Below are positions 35,801 to 49,169 of a DNA stretch of 64,000 nucleotides, piece by piece; the stretch's first letter is position 1; each line of letters opens with the position of its first letter. The notes under the pieces are model-generated. The model did not search any database, had not been told where the DNA came from, and saw only the letters and a list, made by a program, of their open reading frames with translations. The stretch is from Progne subis subis. Taxonomy: Eukaryota > Chordata > Aves > Passeriformes > Hirundinidae. The stretch covers positions 8,407,001 through 8,471,000 of the forward strand of contig JAKJHU010000046.1 in NCBI GenBank assembly GCA_022316685.1, given 5' to 3'. The position numbers and the translations under genes are program-made.

Positions 35801-38199
35801 CAAGGATCATTTCTCTGTAGGTCCCACCATTTTCTGAGTAGGCATAATTGTTTCTACTACAGCTGAAAAATTATTTAAACGTTGACAATTTTTTCTTCTT
35901 TCTTCTATTACTTTTCTTCTTATAGTGGCTGAGGAAATGATACTGCATTTAGGGCTTTTCTTTTTTTCTTTTACAAGAATGATAAAATTTTGTAAAACTT
36001 GGAGTAGGGAATAAAGGATCAGAAAAGAGGAGGAAATCCAGCATGAACATCAGCCATCATCAGGCAGTTTCAAGGCAGTGGGGAAAAAGGGGATAAGGAA
36101 AACCTGCAAACACGATGCTTTCAAAATTCAAACCGCTTTCTGCTTTAGAAAACTGAAAGGAAAAAATTGTTTCAAAATATCCCATTGAAAAGTTAAATGA
36201 AATTGCTTTCCGTAGAGTAGTTGTCAATCTAATTCTTTCTGAGCAAGAAAATTTTAAGCTATTTTTTTACAGAATAAGTGTTTTATAATTTATTTCTGAC
36301 ATCATTAATAATTATATTCCTCAATATAATAATAAAAATAATCAATTTACATTTTTCTAGTGAATACCTGGGTTTGGTCATGTCTTCATTAGTGTGGGAG
36401 TAATTTTTAAGTGGAGCCTTATTTTTGGCTGAGGTTTTTGCTTGTCTCTTTTTTCACTGGAGGAGTGTTCTGTCTTCGATGCTTTCATACATCCCCTGAT
36501 CTAATTCATGCAAATACTGCCACATGCCCAAATTCCTCAATGAGTTCAATATTTATCAGCAAATAATTTTTTTTTCCAACCCAGCCTGTTCACTGTCTAA
36601 AGCCACTTTCTAAATAAGTATTTGATGAGTATTTGTATATTTAATGTTTGCATTGTTCTAAGTGACTTTCGACCTCAGATTCTTTCACCCACTTTCCGTT
36701 CAAATTAACACATTCACAGGCACTTGTATATGAATTTGCGTTCGCCTCAGATTTTATAAAGCTGTATTTGGATGACTTGCAAAAAACTACCCAGTCCATA
36801 TTTTGGAGTTACTTGGTTTTGTCTGACATATCCATCACAGCTGCCAGTGCAGGGAAAGGCAATCCGTACTTCTGGAATCTGGAATCCCTTGTGCTGGCAG
36901 TCTGCAGCAGTGCTGTCTGTCCAGGGGCAGTCGGATCACGCTGCTCCCCGAGCAGCCCCATGCCTACAGCACGGATGTCTAAAATAAGCCATGAGCATGG
37001 GCTGGCTTTTTTTAAAAAAACCCACTTTTTCTGATCCTTTCCGTGCCCAATTCTTGTTGGATGTGTGTCGGCCCTCTGTGGCACCCTGGGACACGCTGTC
37101 CAGGGAGGAAGCGGGGCTGGGGGGGCAGAGGGGTCTTGTCTTTCCAGCACCGCAGATTAAGGCTCCTCTGCAAGCCACCCCAGGTGGCCGCGATGTTTCT
37201 AAAGGACTTGTCCCTGTGCCGCAGTAAGCTCATTAGCTAATTCCCTTATTACGCAGCATCAGCTGAAGCATGTGTGTTTAGGCTGCCGGGGAGCCCCTCT
37301 CACCTTTCTCCCCGGCTCCTCTCCTTTCCTCCTTACCCCTGTCTCTTTGTCTGAGCTAAGAAAGTGGGCTTTTAAAAGTCCCCTTGCCCGGCCATTGGGA
37401 GTGCAGGTCCCCGTCTCGGGTGCCCTCGGTGACGGGGCGGCCGCGGGCAGGACCCCCCTGGCCCGGCGTTGCAGCCAGGCGCTCTCACCTCTGCCCAGGG
37501 GGCTTTTTGGGCCCCTTCACGTTCCCATGTCAAATCCAGGCGAAGGCACTGAGGGGCTGACTTGGGCAAAGTGAGGCATGGGGAGGTTCCTAGGAAGAAG
37601 GTCGTGGCGTGAAACAGCCGCGGTGGCCTGCTGCCCTTTGCGTAGTCACCCTGGGATCTGAGAGGGTCAGTGGGCTCTTGGCCCTTGTCACCTGGCCCCA
37701 AACCTGTCGAATTCTCACCTGGAGGCGGGGAGCCAGAGCTTGTGGGCTCAAGCCTTTTGGGCTCAAGCACGGAGAGCCTGGGGACCCTCTTCCCTCACTG
37801 CCTGCTCCGGGAGAAGCCCGGTCACAACCCCTGACTGGGGAAGAGGGATGGAGTGGCATCCCACCCTCTTCCTTCTGGGGGGCCACGCACCCAAAATCCA
37901 CCTCGCGCCGGCGCTTTCCGGCCCGCTGTGAGAATGTACAGTTTGTGGCTCCTTCGTTGACTTTGAAGAATGTCCCTTTATTCACAATGTTATTTCCTTT
38001 AATCACTGTGAGGTTGCAGGAAATCATCTTGGAAAATTGTCTCAGATTGGCTGGAAATACTGTACTGTTTCAGGGATGGAAAACTCACTTGAACTTGTTT
38101 TCATTTTACCCTAAAAAGTCACTGTCCCCAGAAGGTTCAGATGAATTTGGATAAACATGTGAGTTCTGAGGATGTAGTAGTTGTTGAGCATTTCTTTTC

Positions 38200-38203
<4 letters not shown>

Positions 38204-38255
<52 letters not shown>
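38204..38255 (+). repeat. poly-T homopolymer, 52 bases
   Basis: An uninterrupted run of 52 T residues. It could be the poly-A tail of a minus-strand retroposon, but no source gene or target-site duplication was found. Length at such a homopolymer is also unreliable in assemblies. Confidence 0.9.
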
Positions 38256-39039
38256 CCCAAATGAATCTTTGTGGCTTTCCAAGTTCCTGAGCTTTACTCA
38301 AGACCAGGGGTGCAGAACTAAATGAAAAAGGGACCTTTGGCATAAACAGATCATAAACAGACTGAAGACAGGCAAATACATCATAAAGTGACACAACATG
38401 AGAGCAGAGATAATAAACCACTGACAGCTTTCACCATCAGCTAAGAGGTGAATCAACCAAATTTTCTACCTGAGGATTTCTGTGCTGGCTGATATAGGAA
38501 AGGCAAGATACGCTACATCTTGACTTTCACAGGAGTTTAGTCCCATTTCCACATAAAACTCTTGAATTCATGTGAGTAATGGAGAAATGTGGTCTAGATG
38601 AGAGTGTAGCTATGTGAGAGCACAGCTGCCTGGGAGCAGGTATTGAAAGGGCAGTTTCCCATGCTCAGTCCTCAGACAGGTCCTGGTCTTGGTTCAGGGG
38701 TGGTCACTGCTTTCATCAGTGATCTTCACCTGCAGCACCAGTCTGCAAGAATGATTTTCTTGAGAAAGTGAACAAACCTGAAATAAACCTGTTGATAAGA
38801 ACAAATACAAGGCTCTTCTGTGAGTTAGGGAAAACCAACATTGCAGGCACTGGCTGGGGAATGAGTAAGGTTGCTCTGTGGGAAAGTAGCTGGAGGTGAC
38901 AGTGAGTCCTGCAGGGAGCGTGAGACAGCAGCAGCCCAAGTGAGAAGAACAAAATCAGACCAGGACATATGAACAAGGTGTTTGTAAGACACCTGATGCG
39001 ATCCTGCTGCATTTAAAGAGTGTCAGACTCAGCACCGAA

Positions 39040-39470
39040 TCCCACTTGGGGCTCAGCGTTTCAAGTTGCTATTCTTGGAGGAAGCCCAGGGAAGAACAAG
39101 ATCAGAAATTCAGAAAACATGACATACTGGAGAAGGCTGAAGGGTAGCTTAGTATCACAACACAAAGACTACAGGGAAATAAGATAAAAGTCTTTAAATG
39201 CATAAAGCCCTGCTACAAAGTATGAGATAATGGGCTATCCTTGTTTTCAGGTGGGTAGAAGAAGAAGCCGTAGACTCACCCTGCAATGATTGCGGTAAAA
39301 GGGATTAAAACTTGTTTTTCCTGGGAGCCGTCGTCACCACTAGAGGCTTCTTTTAGGAAGAGTTTAGACAAAAGCTCCACCAGGAAGGGTTTGATTTGTT
39401 TGGGGGCAGGCAGACAGGCTAGGTGACCTTTCAAGAGCCCTCCAGGCTTATTTTTTATAATTCTGTGAAT
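39040..39470 (+). mobile_element. CR1-family LINE fragment, 3' end
   Basis: The sequence follows the avian/reptilian CR1 3' region in order. An AGAAGGCTGAAGGG block is followed by AAGTCTTTAAATGCATAAAG, an AATGGGCT block, CACCACTAGAGGCTTCTTTTA, AGAGTTTAGACAAAAGCTCC, AGGTGACCTTTCAAGAGCCC and the terminal ATTCTGTGA at 39460-39468. It is old, diverged and 5'-truncated, and homology may extend left to about 38.9 kb. The call rests on remembered family text, not on a search. Confidence 0.7.
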
Positions 39471-39576
39471 AAAGATAATAAAAAGAGGGAAGATCATTTT
39501 GCCTGTGGCCAGTCTATTCAGGACTGGTCCTTGCCAGGTGTGTTTTGCTTCAGCTGCGAATGTTTCCATTAGCTTT

Positions 39577-39690
39577 AAAAAAAAAAAAAATTTTTTTTAA
39601 TTATTATTTTTTATGTTTTTGTGGTTTTATGTTTTTATGTTTTGTGCTTTTTAAAAATTTTTTATTTTTATTTTTATTTTTATTTACTCA
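39577..39690 (+). repeat. A/T-only low-complexity tract
   Basis: Fourteen A residues are followed by eight T, then T-rich TTTTTA and TTTTATG iterations. It is a simple AT tract about 100 bp beyond the CR1 end. Confidence 0.85.
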
Positions 39691-42600
39691 CAACCATTTT
39701 TTTTCCCCCTATCCAAATTTCCCCCTGTTTCTATACATCTCTCTGATCCCACTTTTCCTGGAATGGTCATATGCCTTGTGTGGTCCCCCAAAGCCCTGTG
39801 CAGAGAGACCATTTCTTCCCCATCTGATGTGCCATGTGTTTCATACACAGTATTCAGAAGCATCCTGGGGCAGACCCCGTGTCTCTCGTGGATTTGCCTG
39901 CTGACAGACTCCTGGAGCTCCTGGTTTCAGGCCAGTCGCAAGGCCCCTGCGGGTTGTCCGTGGGCTGGGTGTTTTCCTGTTTCTAAAACAGGAGTAACAA
40001 CTGTGGTCCCCCTCCATCTGTGGGTTTGCAGATGTCAACTGTCCAGTGTTTACACTGAGTTTGTGCAATGGGAATTTTTCTATGTGTGTTAGTAACACGG
40101 TGTATTTTTACTCACGGTGTTTAAGATCAGAGTTAGTCATTAGATCACCTATGCCGATCTCCCCAAGTGCCTGATCTTGTTACTCATTCTGGATCCCAAT
40201 AACCTGGGGTTTCACTAATGCACAAGGGCATGTGGTCTGGAGGCACGAGGGAGTTCACGGTTTGGTCTTATTTAATCACTGACAGTTAATCCACCAGCTA
40301 ATCAGCATTCTCAGTAAATGTATGTCGTATTTCTTATGCAGGGTTGTCTGGCTTTTAATTTCCAGCCATTGATTCTTGTCCTGCCTTTTTTGGCTGGAAT
40401 AAAAAGACGTTAGCACATGGTATTTTCTTACTATGAGAGTACTTGTGCATAGCAGTCAAATTTCTTGAGCTTTTTTAAGAAGAAAACAGGTTGAGCTTGA
40501 TTCTGTCACTGTGGGGTGCGTTCTCCTGCAATTGTGTCTTTTCTGTGCCTGTTTTCTGCACTCTTTCTCATTTCACAGAATAATTTTGGCCTCAGGATCT
40601 CTGGCAGTACAGCCCGCTGGTTGGGCCTCGATCCATTGAATTTTGGAAATGTCTGAAGATACAGATTCCATCACTTCACTCAGTTTTCAAGCCACCTTGT
40701 GTCTTCTCCCTTCCAGCCCGTACCTCCCCACTCTGTCTCCAAGGATGCTGTGGGAAATATGGGGGGGGAGGTGGGAATCACATTTACATCTCTCGCTTTA
40801 TCTGGACCCTTTTAAAGTGGGGCACCAGGCTATTCACAGTATCTCAGGGTTAGCATCCAATCCTCTGCTGCACAGAGAACTGCCTCACAACTCCCATTTA
40901 CTGCACTCCCAGCTCTGGGGCCAGGACTGCATTTACCTTGTGGTCCCAGCACTGAGCTCACATCCAGCTGCTCACCCTCAGGACCCCAAAGCATTCCCTG
41001 TCATAGCCAGAGTCACATCCAGCTTGGCATTCAGCTCAGTCAAAACTCACAACCAGGTACTCCATCTTTTCCATGACTTGTAGGGCTGCAGCCAAGGCTG
41101 GCAGCAGTAAACTGGTGCCAACTCTGAGCTGGCCTGTGCCTGCACTGGGTACCTGGAGACCAGTGCTGGCACCATTGCAGCAACATCTCCCTGTTGAGAA
41201 CAACTTCTGGAGTCAGGGTGTAGGGAATGTAATCAGCATTAATTAAGACAAATACTTAACCAGAATATTGTTAAGCACCTCACAGATACCCAAGGGTCTG
41301 ACACCTCACTGCTCCCTGGTTTTTTTTAAGCCATTGCTTTTTGTCCTGTGGGCAGCTCAGGTCTCTGCTTGGGACACAGTCAAACCTTTTTGTTCCCCAT
41401 TTTCAATCAGGATTTCCTCAGAAGATCCTAGGAAGAAGCTATGGACTAATAATACCTTCACCATATATGGTGCATTTCATCTTCGCTGTGCAAGCGTGCG
41501 TTGCCTGCATGCTGCATGCAGCCGGCGAGCGCATTGCCCTGCCCAGCACGGCTGGGTGCTGCAGAGACCCGAGTGCAGGGTCAGGCACACTTCGGCCAGG
41601 CTTCTGCTTTTCCTTCCGTGCAATGTCTGCACTGGACGAGTTTGGCCTGTGCAGCGCAGATGACTGCTGGTGCTTACGTGTGCTTTTACAGTAGCATTTC
41701 AAAGGGCTGGTTGCAAGGAGGTGCATGCACATTTCCTGTATGTCTGGCCAAAAAGCTGACACTTGAGAGCACCGGGGAACCCTACAGTCCTGCAGAACGT
41801 GCCATTTTGATGTTCACAAAATACAGATTTTTGTCTAAACCTGGGGAACATCATGGAAGGTGCCAGCATTGTTTTCCTGCTCCTGGATTTGCTTAGTTTT
41901 ATTTCTCGTTCTGCCACTCCATGACCATCCAGTGGCTCGTTCCTACGCTGTGCGGGTCCCAGCCCTGTGGGATGTGGTGGCGAGATGTGCCTCATTTGGG
42001 ATGGGGACTCAGGTTTAGCCTTGCTCTCTCCTGGCAGCTCAGAGATGGCCAAAGTGTGAGTAACTGCTGCAATGCTGGTTCCGTAAGTGACAGGCTAGGG
42101 GACTGCAGGTGTCCAGCTGCACAGGTCAGGTATGTTCCCAGGTGCAAGCCATGCCATCAGGGGCACCTTTTGTACAGGTCAGCCTCCTAAAACCTGCCCA
42201 AACATGCCAGAGACTCTAATGGCCAGGCAGGAGGACAGACACAGTGCTTCCAGGTCTCCTCTCATGACATCCGTCGAGTCCCCTTCCCGCATTAATCTTG
42301 TCCTTCTATCCAAAACAATTATGGAGGGCTTGTTGTTTTTGGCACAGCCCTTTATTTACAAATCCCATCCTGCTTATAGCTCATGGTTTCATTATCCTCT
42401 AGATGTTTACAGAGCTCCTTTTCTTAATATTTGTGGCATTATTTTACTGGGGATCCGGGTGAGACTTTCCAGACAGTAATTGTCTGGCTCATCCTCTCCC
42501 CCAGCAGCTCTTTCTGCAGAAGTGCACATCTCCCCACAGTCCCTGCCAGCCCAGGGCACACAGAGGGACAGGGATGGGCAGGACTGTGGGCAGCAGAAGA

Positions 42601-43025
42601 GGGTTGTCCTGTTCTGAGGTTGAGGGAAGGGATGTGCAGAAGGAACAGCTGCCCTACTGCACCCCTCTGCCCACAGGCTCTTGTTGCTGCACCTGGATCT
42701 CAGAGGTCCTCTTGAAACTTTGTGCTACTTATGAGCACCTCCCAGCCCCTGCTCCCCTGCACCCCTCCACTCCCCTTTCTCAGGCTCAGGGCACAGGTGT
42801 ACATCCCAGGCTGAGGCACTCTCCCCTCTGCAGGCTTTCAGCTGGCTGGGGACTGCATCCTGGGAAGGCAGACAGTGGCAAACCTGTCGCTGGGATTTTG
42901 GGGTCATTAGCATGGTGCAGACGTGGGTCGGCGGCTTACGCTGTGCATGGCTCTGATGCTGGTCCCTGCCCCTGGGCTGTCTGTCACAGGGGCTTGTTTA
43001 ACCTTCCTTGCAACAATATCACAGT

Positions 43026-43105
43026 CTTTAATCTGTTTATCCTCATAACCCTGCTATGAGGTGAAGGATAGTTATCCTCATTTCAGAGGTAGGGAACCGA
43101 AGGGA
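43026..43105 (+). mobile_element. MIR-like SINE relic (core segment)
   Basis: TTTAATCTGTTTATCCTC, ATAACCCTGCTATGAGGT, TAGTTATCCTCATTTCAGAG and GGGAACCGAAGG parallel the MIR core in order: tttaatcctcac, aaccctatgaggt, attatccccattttacagat, gaggaaactgagg. The element is ancient and diverged. Identification is from remembered consensus. Confidence 0.6.
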
Positions 43106-46100
43106 GTCTTTTCAAATGTAGATCAGTGTGTAATGATGCAGAGATAAAGATTTTAAAAACATGCCTGAGACAACAGGCATATGGTGTGTAACTGAGCTGT
43201 CTTTCTGCAAATCCCATTAAGTGCCTCTGCCTTTTTCAGCTGATGCTCTCTCGGGCCAGACCTGATGTGGGGAAATGCCACGCAGGATCCAGCGCCCTGG
43301 TGCAAGGGTGGGACCCCGGCAGGGCAGGGGGGACAGAGCTGGGCTCCTGCCTGCCCTTCAGTACCCCGGGCGTGCTCTGCGTGCCTGGGGCTCCAGGCAC
43401 TCTCACCTGAATTGCATCAGTGAGCACGCAAGACCCTCGGCTGCGTTTGGGAACGCAACTTAAAGCCTATTTGTACTGCAAATGTGCGGATAAAGTGTGA
43501 GGTAGGACATACAAAGGGGTGCTTGTGCAGCATCCCTCTGGCTCTGCAACACAGCAGGGCCAAGGTGCCGAGTGAGCAGCAAGCAATGACAGCAAGCTCT
43601 TTGCTCTCGCTGCTCAGACAAATGGTGCGGACAGTAGATTTGGTTAAAAACCCCAAGCTGTGGTTTCTGTGCTGTGATCCTGGCAAGAGGCATTCCTGGC
43701 TGCCGTGGGGGCCTTTCCCGGTGGCTGGGCACTGGGGTTGGGTGCAGGTCTCAGGGCTGCTCCTGGGAAATTGTTGCTGTGCTTGTGGGAATGCGGCCGC
43801 TCGCGCGGCAAGGAGGTCAGTGCCTTTGTCTTGCTTCGGGGAGTTTATCTCTGCGGATCTTGCCTGCTTTCCTGGGTCAGGCTTTACCTCCGCTGTTATC
43901 AGCAAACGCAGGAACAGCCCGCTCCAGAGCCGGGCTGCATAGGAACCTCTCGACCCCCTTGCAGGGGGAGGCAGCACTTTCACATCTCTCCCACGCCAAT
44001 GGACACCCAGCAGGCCGGCGATGGGACGGGATGTGCCATGCCCTGTGGCTGCTGTTCCGCACCGTCGCCGTGCACCCTGGCACTGTGGGATGCAGGCAGC
44101 AGTGAAGGAGGAGGCAGCAGGGCTGGCAGGGCCCTCCCTGGTCTCACCTCCTGATGGGCTCCTCGCCACAACCACAGGGGACAAATCCCCAGTGGCAGCA
44201 CCGATTTCCCCTTCTCTGCTGGCCCGCTCTGTCCCCGTGCACCCTCCCCTTCTCTGCAGCTCCGTCCGGACCCCTCCAGCTGTCTCCACAAACCCAAACC
44301 ATTAGCATTTCCTGTTCAAACATTTCCAATAAATAAATGGAGACATCATGCCACAAGCCTGCAAGTGACCCAGAGGCGGGTCCAAGGCCGGGATGGACAC
44401 GACCACCCAGCGCCCGACCCCCTGGCTGGGCGCCAGCCCTGCCTTTGTTTGAATTCCCGGGTGAGTAAGCGCTTGGCTGACGCCAGCTGAAACACTGTAA
44501 GGAATTATTTTTGATATTAAACAAATTGTTTTCAGTAAATCTGCTCCTGCACCAAGGTCCAGAAGCTACCCGCAGCGCCGGGCTCCCTGCAAGAGAGCTG
44601 GACTCCCTCTTCTTGGCCTTGTCTTGGCTCTCCTGGTGGACACACCCTCTCCAGAGGGGTCCAGATGGGATCAGCTGTGCTGCAGTTGCCTCAGCCCCAT
44701 GGGCACAGCTCCCACAGCTGCCTGGCAGCCTGGGTACACCACGGCAGAGCAGCTCCCTGCAACACATCTCTGTCCCAGCACTTGAACCAGGATCACCGGT
44801 GAGAGGGCAGAGGCTTGGCCAGGAGGTTTGCTGCATTTGGGAATTGCACCTATCTCCCCGTGCCAGATGTCCCAAAACACATTTCCTTGGCTGTGCAGAA
44901 GTCCATGCCTTGACACAGAGGTGCCTGTCCTTTCCCCCAATGGTCTCTCACACCCTTAGGAAACCGCCTGCAATGTACCGGGGCGTCGGTGCCTGAGCAG
45001 GTCACTGTCCATGGGTCAGTCCCCTGACATCTGCCAGCAGGTGCTGATGCAAAAGGAAAAATTAGGAGGAACTCCTGAGTGCCTGTGGGAACAAGTAGGC
45101 ATGGAACAGGCAAGCACGGCCATAAGTGGTCCATAAACCAAGCTAGGATTCCCGGGACTCCAGAACTAATGTACAAAATGGTTTTAGAGAAATAGCAAAC
45201 CTCTGGCTGTGCCCAAGAAGCTGCAATGGAGGTTTGAGCCTGATTAGGTGTATGCATATGCTCCTTTTTGTGGTGCACAGACTTTGTCCTTGCTGCCGTG
45301 GGTTGCTCTCTGGCTTTGAGCTGGAAGCAAAGATGGACTTGGAGCTAACCAAGTTCTGTCATGGTGGCAGTTAGGAAAAAATACCAAAATACCAGGAACA
45401 TAAATTTCATTTTTTTTTTTAATGTATGTTTTACTGAAGCCAAAACTTCCGTAGGAACATGATGTTTAAAGGAAAAAAATTGCTGTTGAGGTTTTCTGAA
45501 GCATTTGAAGGGATTGAAATATTCTTTGAAAGAGAAGATGTAGATATTCTGCTCCAAAAGCATTAATTCAGTGGGGTGTTATGCTCCAGCATTATAAAAC
45601 TTCAGAAACTGAAATGCAGTGAAGCCACATTTTAAATAAGTTGTTTTACGGAGGAACAATAAAATATTTTCTGATTTTGATTTATTTCGTCACAGAGCTT
45701 CTGCTTTGCTCACGGGAATCTCCTGTTTCTCCCAGGCACAGCAGGTGAGAGAGGAGGTGGGATGACATGTCAGGGGGCAGGGCTGCCACAGGCACTGTGC
45801 CGAGCAAACAGCCTCTGACCACCCGGGTGTTGATCTGCAGCTCAGCAGAGTGGGAACCGATTTTTGGTTTGTGCCAGCGGGTGAGAGCCCTGGCACTCGC
45901 TGTCCGTGTGTGCAGTGGGGCTGGCGGGGCAGGAGGACGGGAGGGGAGGTGGATGCTGCAAGGTAGCACGGCTCAGGGGGCACCTGCGGGGCTGTGCGTG
46001 GGCTCGTCCCGGGCCCGGCCGGGCTCCGGCTGCTCTCAGCGCCCTGGTGCAGCGGGAAGGCGGTGGCAGGGCCCCGTCCCGCCCCTGACGGTGCCCCCCG

Positions 46101-48275
46101 GCAGGACCTGCAGCCCCGGCCGCCACCAGGGCCCGACGCCATCAGCACTCGCAGGCGCTGACAGATGGACCCATGGACCCGGCAAGGGGCTGGCGGGGGC
46201 CGGAAACTCCTGATCCTTCTTTATCTGTCCCTCAGCCTGCTCTCTCGTCTCCCTGTCATGCTCTGTGTCTCGCCTAGTATCTCATGCTCCTATTCCTGTG
46301 CCTCGCCGGCTGCCGGGGGCTGCCCAGCCTCGCAGCACTCTGAGCGAGGGAAGGCACCGCGGATGCCCCCATCCCGTGTCTGCGTGCTGAGCATCGGTCA
46401 CAGTGGCAGGCAAGTGCCTGGGACAGGGCTCCATGGCTGCTGTGCATTGCAGGTTGGAGTGGGTGGGAAGGATCAGGCCCAGCTCAGCATCACTGTACGC
46501 ACTGAGGTCCAGGAGCCTTACTGCTATCTTCCTCAAATGTACTGCGTGCTCCTGGGCCAGGGTCCAGTTGGGTAGCAGCTCAAAACTAATCACGAGCATT
46601 TCACTTGGCTCTCATGACACCCCCAATCTTCACTGCTCCATTGCAAATCCACTGTCCCAGCTGGGCAGGGTGGCAGTGGAGGGGTCAGGATCCACAGTTA
46701 ATGTAGCTGCCCCTAAATGCACCGCCAGAGATCAGCTAATCTGATAATTACAGCAACAAAAGCCATTTAGACAAACCATGACCTGACCTCCGGAGCTTGG
46801 AATGAAAACATTTTACCCTCCTCTGTCTGGATCCTGCACTGAGAAAACATCTGTATTTGGAGGATGCTGGGAAAACAGCCCCCGCACAGCACCCGCTGGG
46901 ACAGCCTCAGCTTTGCTCCGTGCCACACGCTGCTTGCAGCCACCCTCAGACTGGGATGGGCAGCCTGTAAACCCTTGCTGTGATGCCAAGATCGACAGTG
47001 TCCCAGTACTGGGCAGGGAACTCTGGAGGGGATGAGGCAGAAGCCAGAGGGATGTGAGGGTGAATCTTGCAGGAGAAAGTGAATGGGATGGGCTCAGTGG
47101 AGCTCACTCTCATAAAAAGGGCTTTTTTCCAAGACCACGTGAGGCTTGGTGGTGTAGGGAGGCCATCACCTGGTCCCCAGTGGTCCCTGTATCCCTGCAG
47201 CAGGCTGAGCTCTGCAGGAGCCAGGCTGGCTGCTGAGCCCCCCTGCCTCTGCTCCCCGGAGGAGCTGAGTGCGGGGCCCTGTCTGCAATGCAGCACGGCC
47301 ATGTGTGCCTGGGGGCTTCTGCGCTCCGTGTAAGGTGTGCAAGCTTTCCCACTGAGTGGCAGGTCATTGCTGGCTGTCAGTCCAAGGCAGGAGATGAAGG
47401 GAGGGATGCCTCAGGGCTGGCTCCCATGTTCCTCCTGCTTTTACATACGTGTTGGTGGCACCCTTTGTGTAGGCTGAGGAGATGAAAGCTCAGGGCCAGA
47501 GGGATCTTGCTAACGCAAAGCCACCCAGCTCGGGGGCCCGACAGCCTGCTGCTTTGTCTCTTATTGTCTCATTCTTGCATCTCTTCCCAGCGGAGTGCCA
47601 CTCCGTGCTGTCAAGGCCATGGGACACCGGCTGCGCCAGAGGCACCAAGCGCACTGGCAGGTAACTCCTGCTGGGTCAGCGACCCCGGCCTCACAGGCAC
47701 AGGCAGCAGCACAGACGGTTTGCATCAGACTGGCAGCACTGAGCTCACACTGCCCAGGAGCTCCCGAGGAAGGGGATCAAAACAGTGCTGATTTGGGGAA
47801 ACCGCATTTTTTCCTGCAACGAGCACTGCTCAGCCTGCTCTGGCAGTCCCAGGCAGCAGCTTGGTGCAGCCAGCTTGGCAGGCAGCATCCCTGTGCCTTT
47901 GTGACTTCTCTGTTCTGCACTGGGAAAGCACTTGGCCATGTCCCCAAGTATCCCAGTGCTCTTTGGAAAGTGGTAGGATTAGAAACCAGTAAGTGCAGTG
48001 AGAGCCTGATAGTCTGGGGATTCCCTAGCACTTCTGTCTGCTCCAGAAATAGGATGCCCTAAGCAGCCTCTGTCTGTGTTTCCCATTGCAACATTTCACT
48101 TGTGCAGTGCTTTACTCTTTGTGAGCAGAAAACGTGACTCAGCCTGCAGTGGGCTACCCCCAGATCCCTCTGATGCCCTTGTTTTCATCAGCTGCTTCTA
48201 TGCCCAGCACTGCAGTATCTCTCATTTAGCAGAATCCACTGACCTTGAGAGACCCAAGAGCTCTTCATCCGTTTG

Positions 48276-48342
48276 GGATTAGAGTTAAGATTAGGGCTAT
48301 AGTTAAGGTAGGGTTAGGTTTAAGGGTAGGGTTAGGGTAAAG
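48276..48342 (+). repeat. degenerate interstitial telomere-like repeat
   Basis: A run of TTAGGG variants: GGATTAGAGTTAAGATTAGGG, then TAGGGTTAGGTTTAAGGG and TAGGGTTAGGGTAAAGG. Perfect TTAGGG occurs only in isolated copies and the remainder are TTAAGG/TTAGG variants. It covers about 65 bp and is isolated in unique sequence. Confidence 0.7.
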
Positions 48343-49169
48343 GTTTGGATGCCCTGACAGCTTCTTGGCCAGGTCAGGTGTTTACAGATTCACAGCTGTT
48401 GCAGAGAGCAGACCTGAAGCTCTTTTTGGGTTTCCATGCAGCTTTTTCTCAAGGCCTGAATGAAATTTTGTACAAGTTGGACTAAAAACGCCACCAGGGC
48501 CAAAGCTTTGTTCTAGCACTGCTGTCTTGCTCCTCTGCCTTTCCTATTATTCTGTTTTCTCTGAAGGCAGAAGTGCTGGCACACTACTGTGCCGACAGAC
48601 AGCTCTGCCGCTTCCCCACTCTCATGCTAAGCAGAAAGTGCACTGGGCAGTTCTTCCAGATGCTGCCCGGAGCCAGGGGAGGCGAGGGCTGTGCCCCTGG
48701 GCTCCCTCCTGGGCAGCCGGGCTGTGGAGCCACCTTGGGCACGGGAGGGGGGCGAGGAACCAAACTGGTTTTAAGAGGGATCTTGGCTGTGTTAACAAAG
48801 GAAGTGTATAACACCTTGGTTGTCTGCAAAAGCATTTGGGATAGCGTGGCCTTTCCCATCCTGTACCCCCGTGTTTTATGTCATGAAGGGAGGTGTGTGG
48901 GTGTGTGTCACGCTGTCGAGGCTGTTATTCGCGACATCCTTCGCGTTTCCCCCAAGGCCTTTCCCAGATGTAGCAGGGTTGCGGGTGGATTCTCTCAAAC
49001 TTCAAAAGCCGCCCGAGATAGATGGCAGGTTCCTAACGGAGCCGGCCACGCACCGAGAGGCACCGAGCCCTTTCCCCGGGAAGGCGTGGGGCCAGCCACG
49101 GGTGGGATGTTCGAGCAGGCCGGGCCGGAGCCGAGGTGCCCTCCCCGCGGAGGTTGCGGGATGTGCGGA

